Part shown: piece after piece, positions 7,373 to 12,242 of the stretch | Position numbering within the stretch: the stretch's first letter is position 1 | Layout: the number at the start of each line of letters is the position of its first letter | Assembly: GCA_903872875.1 (NCBI GenBank) | Contig: CAIQMJ010000030.1 | Location: 1 to 12,242 of the forward strand | Direction of reading: 5' to 3' | Source of the DNA: an uncultured Variovorax sp. | GTDB taxonomy: Bacteria; Pseudomonadota; Gammaproteobacteria; Burkholderiales; Burkholderiaceae_C | DNA: 12,242 nt | Notes under the pieces: model-generated | The model's database searches: none | What the model was told of the DNA's origin: nothing | What the model saw: the letters and a program-made list of their open reading frames with translations, nothing else | Position numbers and translations under genes: made by a program

Positions 7373-8139
7373 ACGCAGCCATTGCAAGCGGCATGGACGC
7401 CGAGTCGATTCTTGTCGCGAAAGGCCTGACACGCAGCTTCTCCGGCTTCACCGCCGTGAAGAACGTGGACATCAAGGTAAGCCGCAACACCATCCACTCG
7501 GTGATCGGACCGAACGGCGCGGGCAAGAGCACCCTGTTCAATCTGCTCACCCGCTTTCTCGAAGCCGATGCGGGCACCATCACCTACAAGGGCGCGGACG
7601 TCACGCGCACCCGGCCCGCGCAACTCGCTCGCCAGGGCGTGGTGCGCTCGTTCCAGATCTCGGCCGTGTTCCCGCACCTCACGGCCTCGCAGAACCTGTG
7701 CATCCCGCTTCAGCGGATGGCAGGATTCACGAAGGTGTTCTGGCGATCCACCGTGTGCATGAGCGAGATCGAGGACCGCGTGGCCGATCTGCTCAAGCGC
7801 TTCGGCCTGAGTGCATATGCGCATGTGGCGGCCGGTGAACTGCCGTATGGCCGCAAGCGCGCACTCGAACTCGCGACCACTTTTGCGCTGGAGCCGGAGC
7901 TTGCATTGCTCGACGAGCCGATGGCGGGCCTCGGCATCGAGGACGTGGCGCGCGTGACCGACCTCATCGCGGCGCAGGCTGGCGGGAACACCATCGTGAT
8001 GGTCGAGCACAACCTCAAGGTCGTGCAGAAGCTGTCCGATGTCGTCACCGTGCTGTGCCGCGGCGAGGTGCTGGCCGAGGGCCCGTACGACACCGTTGCC
8101 GAAGACCCGCGCGTGCTGGAGGCCTACATTGGCCACTGA
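7369..8139 (+). CDS. LivG-like branched-chain amino-acid ABC transporter ATPase
   Basis: A 256-residue ATP-binding subunit on the cytoplasmic side of the importer. Walker A is GPNGAGKST (47-55), the Q-loop glutamine is Q96 in SFQISAVFPHL, Walker B is LALLDEP (178-184) and the switch histidine is H214 in MVEHNL. The signature reads LPYGRKR (158-164), a deviation from LSxGQ of a kind common in LivG. The C-terminal EGPYDTVAEDPRVLEAYIGH is a typical LivG tail. The open frame extends far upstream, but the real start is ATG 7369, which overlaps the binding-protein TGA and begins immediately before the family N-terminus; ATG 7393 is a weaker alternative. The last 11 bases overlap the LivF-like gene. 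Forms an ATPase heterodimer with that gene product. Confidence 0.93.
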   Translation: MNAAIASGMDAESILVAKGLTRSFSGFTAVKNVDIKVSRNTIHSVIGPNGAGKSTLFNLLTRFLEADAGTITYKGADVTRTRPAQLARQGVVRSFQISAVFPHLTASQNLCIPLQRMAGFTKVFWRSTVCMSEIEDRVADLLKRFGLSAYAHVAAGELPYGRKRALELATTFALEPELALLDEPMAGLGIEDVARVTDLIAAQAGGNTIVMVEHNLKVVQKLSDVVTVLCRGEVLAEGPYDTVAEDPRVLEAYIGH

Positions 8140-8845
8140 AGCGAACTCCCGGGTCCTCGATGTGAAGGGCCTGCGCGCTGGCTACCAGGGCAACCAGGTG
8201 CTGGACGGCATCAGCTTTCATCTGAAGCGCGGCGAAGTCGTCACGCTGCTCGGGCGCAACGGCGCGGGCAAGTCGACCACCTTGAAATGCCTGATGGGCT
8301 TCATCGAGGAGAAGTCGGGTTCCATCGAATTCGAGGGCACGGCCATCGCGCGCAGCCTGCCTGAACAGATCGCGCGGCTGGGCATGGCCTATTGCCCCGA
8401 AGAACGCGGCATCTTCTCGCAGCTGTCCGTGCTGGAAAACCTCACGCTGCCGCCGGTGATCCGCGACGGCGGGCTGAGCGTGGACGAGGTCTACCAGCTC
8501 TTTCCCAACCTCAACGAGCGAAGCGCCAGCCAGGGCACCAAGCTGTCGGGCGGCGAGCAGCAGATGCTCGCCATCGGCCGCATCCTGCGCACCGGCGCGA
8601 AGTTCCTGCTGCTGGATGAACCCAGCGAGGGCCTTGCGCCCGTGATCGTGAAGCTCATCGGAAAGACCATCCAGCAGTTGAAAGACCGCGGCTTCACCAT
8701 CCTGCTGGTCGAACAGAACCTGCGCTTTGCCTGCGAACTGGCGGACCGGCACTACGTGATGGAGACGGGACGCATCGTCGACGAGCTCTCGCGCAGCGAG
8801 ATCAACCACAACCTCTCGCGTGTCCAGGCGCACCTCGGGATCTGA
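8129..8845 (+). CDS. LivF-like branched-chain amino-acid ABC transporter ATPase
   Basis: A 238-residue second ATPase subunit. Walker A is GRNGAGKST (42-50), the signature is LSGGEQQ (139-145) and Walker B is FLLLDEP (159-165). The switch position is Q196 (LLVEQN), the usual glutamine of LivF proteins. I chose TTG 8129 as the start. It gives MATEANSRVLDVKGLRAGY, the correct family N-terminus, and it has a strong GGAGG (8118-8122) six bases upstream. The in-frame ATG at 8039 would add 30 residues with no homology that are encoded inside the LivG-like gene. The start overlaps that gene's last 11 bases. The fused permease begins two bases after the stop. Confidence 0.92.
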   Translation: MATEANSRVLDVKGLRAGYQGNQVLDGISFHLKRGEVVTLLGRNGAGKSTTLKCLMGFIEEKSGSIEFEGTAIARSLPEQIARLGMAYCPEERGIFSQLSVLENLTLPPVIRDGGLSVDEVYQLFPNLNERSASQGTKLSGGEQQMLAIGRILRTGAKFLLLDEPSEGLAPVIVKLIGKTIQQLKDRGFTILLVEQNLRFACELADRHYVMETGRIVDELSRSEINHNLSRVQAHLGI

Positions 8846-8847
8846 AC

Positions 8848-10773
8848 ATGTTTGAAACTCTGGGCATATCGCCCCAAGCACTCGTCGGACAGGTCCTGCT
8901 CGGGCTGATCAACGGCTCTTTCTACGCGATGATGAGCCTGGGGCTGGCGATCATCTTCGGCCTGTTGAACGTCGTGAACTTCACGCATGGCGCGCAGTAC
9001 ATGATGGGTGCGTTTGCAGCCTGGATGCTGCTGCAGTGGGCCGGCATCAACTACTGGTTCGCCATCGTGCTTGCACCGCTCGCGGTCGGCGCGAGCGGAA
9101 TGCTGATGGAGCGGCTCTTCGTACGCCGGCTCTATCACCTGGACCACACCTACGGACTGCTGCTGACCTTCGGCGCCACGCTGATGATCGAGGGGCTCTA
9201 CCGCAAGAGCTTCGGCGCTGCCGGGCTGCCTTATGAGAACCCGATGCCGGGCGGCTTTCGCACCGACCTGGGCTACATGCCCTACTACCGGCTGTGGGCG
9301 CTGTTCGCTTCGTTCGCCGTGTGCCTGGGCACCTGGCTCGTTATCGAGAAGACAAAGCTCGGCGCCTACCTGCGCGCGGCCATCGAGCGGCCCGACCTCG
9401 TTCGCGGCTTCGGCATCAACGTGCCGCTGATGGTGACGCTGGTCTATGGCTTCGGCGTGGGCCTCGCGGGGCTGGCGGGGGTGTTCGCCGCGCCGATCTA
9501 CAACGTCAGCCCGGCCATGGGCTCCAACCTCATCGTCGTGATCTTCGCCGTCGTGGTGATCGGCGGCATGGGCTCGATCAAGGGTGCGATCATCACGGGC
9601 TACCTGCTCGGCCTCTCTGAAGGACTGATGAAGGTCTTCTATGCGCCGCTGGCCGACACGGTGGTCTTCATCATCATGGCGGCGGTGTTGCTGATCAAGC
9701 CCGAGGGCCTCTTCGGCAAGGGCGTGATCACGCAGAAGTTCTCGAGTGCCATGACCAGCCCTGCCGCTCCAGCGAAGACGCGCAGCAGGCCATTGACCTG
9801 GTTGATCCTTGCGGTGTCGGCCGCAGCGTTGGTGGCGGCGCCGTTCTTCGTCTATCCGGTGTTTCTCATCAAGGTGCTCTGCTTCGCCGTGGCCGCCAGC
9901 GCGGTCAACCTGCTGCTCGGGTACATGGGCATGCTGTCGTTCGGCCACGCGATGTTCTTCGGCTTCTCGGCCTATGTGTCCGGGCACGTGGCCACGGTCT
10001 TCGGCATGGCGCCGCAGTGGGCCATCCTCGCGGGAACGGCCGCGTCGGTCCTGCTCGGCGGCGTCGTGGGCCTGATCGCCATCCGGCTGCAGGGCATCTA
10101 CTTCGCGATGTCGACGCTGGCACTCGCACAGATGGTGTATTTCTTCTGCGTGCAGGCGCCCTTCACCAACGGCGAGGATGGCATGCAGAACATTCCGCGC
10201 GGCGTGGCCTTCGGCGTCTGGGACCTGAAGAGCGACATATCGACCTACTTCTTCGTGCTGCTGATCTGTGCGGCCTGCATCCTGCTGATCGCAAGACTGG
10301 TGCACTCGCCGGTCGGGCGCATCATCGCGGCCATCCGCGACAGCGAGCCGCGCGCCGTGTCCCTGGGCTACAACGTCAACCGCTACAAGCTGGCCGTGTT
10401 CGTGTTCTCCGCCGGCGTGACGGGCCTCGCGGGCGCAACCAAGGCCATCGCCGTGCAGATCGCCACGCTCACCGACGTGACCTGGCAGATGTCCGGCGAA
10501 TTCGTGCTGATGACGCTGGTCGGCGGACTGGGCACCATCATCGGCCCGGTGCTGGGTGCGTTGACCCTGATCGGCATGGAGACCTATATGGCGGGACTGC
10601 AGGATTGGGTCACGGTGGTCCAGGGTTTCGTCTTCTTCATCGTCGTTCTCGCGTTCCGCGCAGGCATCGCGGGGACATTCGCTGCGGCGTTTGCAGGTGC
10701 CAGGCGGCCGGCCCGCAAGGTTGCCGCAAGCCACAGCGCCGTGCCCGCCGTCCAGGCACAGCAGGAGCATTGA
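8848..10773 (+). CDS. Fused LivH-LivM permease of a branched-chain amino-acid ABC transporter
   Basis: A 641-residue inner-membrane protein made of two permeases in one chain. Residues 1-290 are LivH-like: LINGSFYAMMSLGLAIIFGL, NFTHGAQYMMGAF, the ATPase-contacting loop KLGAYLRAAIERPDLVRGFG (169-189) and the ending LLIKPEGLFGKG. Residues 316-620 are LivM-like: NLLLGYMGMLSFGHAMFFG, LQGIYFAMSTLALAQ and the contact loop GRIIAAIRDSEPRAVSLGYN (490-509). A short Ala/Pro/Thr-rich linker (about 295-315) joins them. In most systems these are separate genes; fusions occur in proteobacteria. No separate livH or livM gene follows, so this chain alone would supply both halves of the channel. The start ATG is two bases after the LivF-like stop; the dehydrogenase GTG immediately follows the stop. 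Confidence 0.93.
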   Translation: MFETLGISPQALVGQVLLGLINGSFYAMMSLGLAIIFGLLNVVNFTHGAQYMMGAFAAWMLLQWAGINYWFAIVLAPLAVGASGMLMERLFVRRLYHLDHTYGLLLTFGATLMIEGLYRKSFGAAGLPYENPMPGGFRTDLGYMPYYRLWALFASFAVCLGTWLVIEKTKLGAYLRAAIERPDLVRGFGINVPLMVTLVYGFGVGLAGLAGVFAAPIYNVSPAMGSNLIVVIFAVVVIGGMGSIKGAIITGYLLGLSEGLMKVFYAPLADTVVFIIMAAVLLIKPEGLFGKGVITQKFSSAMTSPAAPAKTRSRPLTWLILAVSAAALVAAPFFVYPVFLIKVLCFAVAASAVNLLLGYMGMLSFGHAMFFGFSAYVSGHVATVFGMAPQWAILAGTAASVLLGGVVGLIAIRLQGIYFAMSTLALAQMVYFFCVQAPFTNGEDGMQNIPRGVAFGVWDLKSDISTYFFVLLICAACILLIARLVHSPVGRIIAAIRDSEPRAVSLGYNVNRYKLAVFVFSAGVTGLAGATKAIAVQIATLTDVTWQMSGEFVLMTLVGGLGTIIGPVLGALTLIGMETYMAGLQDWVTVVQGFVFFIVVLAFRAGIAGTFAAAFAGARRPARKVAASHSAVPAVQAQQEH

Positions 10774-11898
10774 GTGCAGTTCGATATCGTCATCGTCGGC
10801 GCGGGCATCGCCGGCGCCTCCCTGGCATGGCAGCTTGCACCGCACGCGCGCGTGGCGCTGCTGGAGATGGAAGACCAACCCGGCTATCACTCGACCGGGC
10901 GCTCCGCGGCGCTCTTCATGGAGACCTATGGGACGCCGATGATCCGTGCGCTCACCTGCGCGAGCCGCGCGTTCTATGTCACGCCGCCTGAAGGCTTCAG
11001 CGGGCACCCGATCCTGTCGCCGCGCGGCGTGATGCATGTGGCCAGGACCGGGCAGGAAAAGGAACTGAAGGACGCGCTCGCGTTCGCGCTCAAGACCTCG
11101 CCGAATGTCGAACTGCTGTCCCCGTCACAGGTGATCGAACGCTGCCCCGCCCTGCGCGAGGATCTCATCTGCGGCGCGGTGCATGAGTCGGATGCGATGG
11201 ACATCGACGTGCATGCCTTGCACCAAGGCTACCTGCGCGGCCTTCGCCGGCATGGGGGTCAGCTGCTGAACAGCGCGGCGCTATCGTCGGCGCGGCTCGA
11301 GGCCGGCCAGTGGACGATCGAGCTGACCGATGGGCGCGTGCTGACTGCCGGCCAGCTCGTGAATGCCGCCGGCGCCTGGGCCGATGTGGTGGCCTCCCGT
11401 TGCGGCGTGATGCCCATCGGGCTGCAGCCCAGGCGTCGCACCGCCTTCACCTTCGATCCGCCGGCCGGCAGTGACATCACGAGCTGGCCTGCCGTCATCG
11501 GCGTCGACGAAAGCTACTACTTCAAGCCCGATGCCGGCCAGTTGCTCGGCTCGCCCGCGAATGCCGATCCGGTGGATCCGCAGGACATCCAACCCGAAGA
11601 ACTCGATGTCGCCACCGGCATCTACTACATCGAGGAGGTCACGACGATGCAGATCCGAAGGCCGAAGCACACCTGGGCCGGCCTGCGCTCCTTCGTCGCG
11701 GACGGCGACCTCGTGATCGGTGCGGACAACCATTGCCCGCCCTTCTTCTGGTTGGCGGCACAAGGCGGCTACGGGATCCAGACGGCATCGGCCGCGGCGG
11801 CGCTGGCGGCCGCCTTGTTGCTGGGCCGAGATGTGCCGCCGCACCTGGCCACGCATGGCGTCGTGGCGGAGGCGCTTTCGCCGCAACGCTTGCGCTGA
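10774..11898 (+). CDS. FAD-dependent D-amino-acid dehydrogenase, D-arginine dehydrogenase (DauA)-like
   Basis: A 374-residue DAO-family flavoprotein with GAGIAG (9-14) and E31 for ADP-ribose binding, and a second FAD motif VNAAGAWAD (196-204). Long stretches match, from memory, Pseudomonas aeruginosa D-arginine dehydrogenase: QPGYHSTGRSAA, YGTPMIRALTCASRAF, DVHALHQGYLRG, DESYYFKPDAG, HTWAGLRSFVADGD and AAQGGYGIQTA. Carboxylate-binding Y249 and R305 and an R near 221-222 are present. The residues I recall as H48 and E87 in that enzyme are L47 and V86 here; E87 contacts the basic side chain, so arginine or lysine is less likely and a neutral or hydrophobic D-amino acid more so (inference). Expected reaction: D-amino acid to imino acid, then keto acid and ammonia, with electrons to a quinone-like acceptor. 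GTG start, with AGGAG (10763-10767) six bases upstream, directly abuts the permease stop. Confidence 0.9.
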   Translation: MQFDIVIVGAGIAGASLAWQLAPHARVALLEMEDQPGYHSTGRSAALFMETYGTPMIRALTCASRAFYVTPPEGFSGHPILSPRGVMHVARTGQEKELKDALAFALKTSPNVELLSPSQVIERCPALREDLICGAVHESDAMDIDVHALHQGYLRGLRRHGGQLLNSAALSSARLEAGQWTIELTDGRVLTAGQLVNAAGAWADVVASRCGVMPIGLQPRRRTAFTFDPPAGSDITSWPAVIGVDESYYFKPDAGQLLGSPANADPVDPQDIQPEELDVATGIYYIEEVTTMQIRRPKHTWAGLRSFVADGDLVIGADNHCPPFFWLAAQGGYGIQTASAAAALAAALLLGRDVPPHLATHGVVAEALSPQRLR

Positions 11899-11947
11899 CA
11901 TCGCTGCACCCACTCCACAGCTCGGAACCTCGGGCGGATGGTTGAGT

Positions 11948-11996
11948 GACCGATGCCGACGCTGGGGAGTAGGTGCGACACCCGCTTCGGCAGGTC
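11948..11996 (+). other. Nested stem-loop in the gap after the operon, function unknown
   Basis: The 135-nt gap before the next gene contains nested complementary arms: GACC (11948-11951) with GGTC (11993-11996), GCCGA (11955-11959) with TCGGC (11987-11991), and an inner hairpin GGTG-CGA-CACC (11972-11982). It could be the operon terminator region or part of the downstream 5' untranslated region. There is no U-tract and I do not recognise a riboswitch class. Confidence 0.25.
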
Positions 11997-12033
11997 CTGC
12001 ACACAAGAGAGCTGATTCCGCGAAAGGTACGCC

Positions 12034-12242
12034 ATGACGCATGCGACCGTACGCCCTCTCCGATTGCCGTTTGCCTCTGATGCGCGCCATCGACCGCGCC
12101 GCGCTGTCCTTCTTCAACCCGACCCGGCCACGCGGATCGATTTCAGTAGTCCTTCGGGCGAGCCTGCGCTCGCTGCCGTCGATTCGATCGCATGGCGGGT
12201 GTTTCGCAATCCGCTTCCGATGTGATCCTGGAGTTCTTGGGG
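12034..12242 (+). pseudogene. 5' fragment of an MpaB-family (DUF2236) oxygenase gene with an apparent frameshift
   Basis: ATG 12034 has AAAGG six bases upstream. The 63-residue frame contains RIDFSSPSGEPALAAVDSIAWRVFRNP (split here: RIDFSSPSGEPALAA, then VDSIAWRVFRNP), which I recognise as the N-terminal pattern of MpaB/DUF2236 oxygenases. In that family NP is followed by a hydrophobic GG-containing stretch and then VILE. Here the frame stops at TGA 12223-12225 right after NPLPM, while VILEFLG appears immediately in another frame (12222-12242). A deletion of roughly 20-25 bases near 12216-12222 would explain both. The gene continues past the window, so it may be a true pseudogene or a differently built gene. 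Its N-terminal 35 residues are unrecognised. It is separated from the operon by 135 nt and has no visible link to D-amino-acid metabolism. Confidence 0.5.

Noticed and set aside
6053..7432. 459-residue minus-strand frame
   Set aside because: Antisense of the binding protein, with repetitive His/Arg/Gly composition and no family features.
8752..11037. 761-residue open frame on the minus strand
   Set aside because: It lies opposite the fused permease and the start of the dehydrogenase, and its His/Arg/Asp-rich low-complexity composition is typical of antisense of high-GC genes.
11899..12033. Possible glycine or other riboswitch in the post-operon gap
   Set aside because: Checked on both strands; CCGAA-like and CTCTC-like pieces occur but not in the order or spacing of a known aptamer.

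Overview
High GC, a codon use rich in GCC/GGC/CTG and an accessory-gene make-up typical of environmental aerobes suggest a betaproteobacterial chromosome of the Burkholderiales. A Comamonadaceae genus such as Variovorax is an inference from general gene style, not a proven assignment. There are no rRNA, tRNA, CRISPR or insertion-sequence features.

Layout. (1) Bases 1-423, minus strand: start of a DUF308/HdeD-like membrane protein that runs off the left edge. (2) 566-2068, plus: a regulator with degenerate HD-GYP-like regions and a LuxR-type helix-turn-helix. (3) 2165-3625, plus: N-acyl-D-amino-acid deacylase (D-aminoacylase) with its catalytic and metal residues intact. (4) 3635-4612, minus: GlxA-family AraC regulator with an N-terminal DJ-1/PfpI domain, convergent with the deacylase and divergent from the following operon. 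(5) 4709-11898, plus: a tight seven-gene operon. It holds two tandem isonitrile-hydratase-like DJ-1/PfpI proteins, a LivJ-type periplasmic binding protein, LivG-like and LivF-like ATPases, a fused LivH-LivM permease, and a FAD-dependent D-amino-acid dehydrogenase resembling D-arginine dehydrogenase. Neighbouring operon genes overlap or are at most about 10 nt apart. (6) 12034-12242, plus: 5' part of what looks like an MpaB-family (DUF2236) oxygenase gene that appears frameshifted by a small internal deletion before the right edge.

How it may work together. The transporter would import an amino-acid-like compound. The InhA-like proteins could hydrate an isonitrile to an N-formyl compound, the D-aminoacylase could remove the N-acyl or N-formyl group, and the DauA-like enzyme could oxidise the released D-amino acid to a keto acid. 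A near-identical 21-22 bp sequence lies upstream of the deacylase and in the regulator/operon divergent promoter region. This suggests that the GlxA-type regulator controls both units as one regulon. The enzyme families and the shared site are visible in the sequence; the pathway and its substrate are inference.
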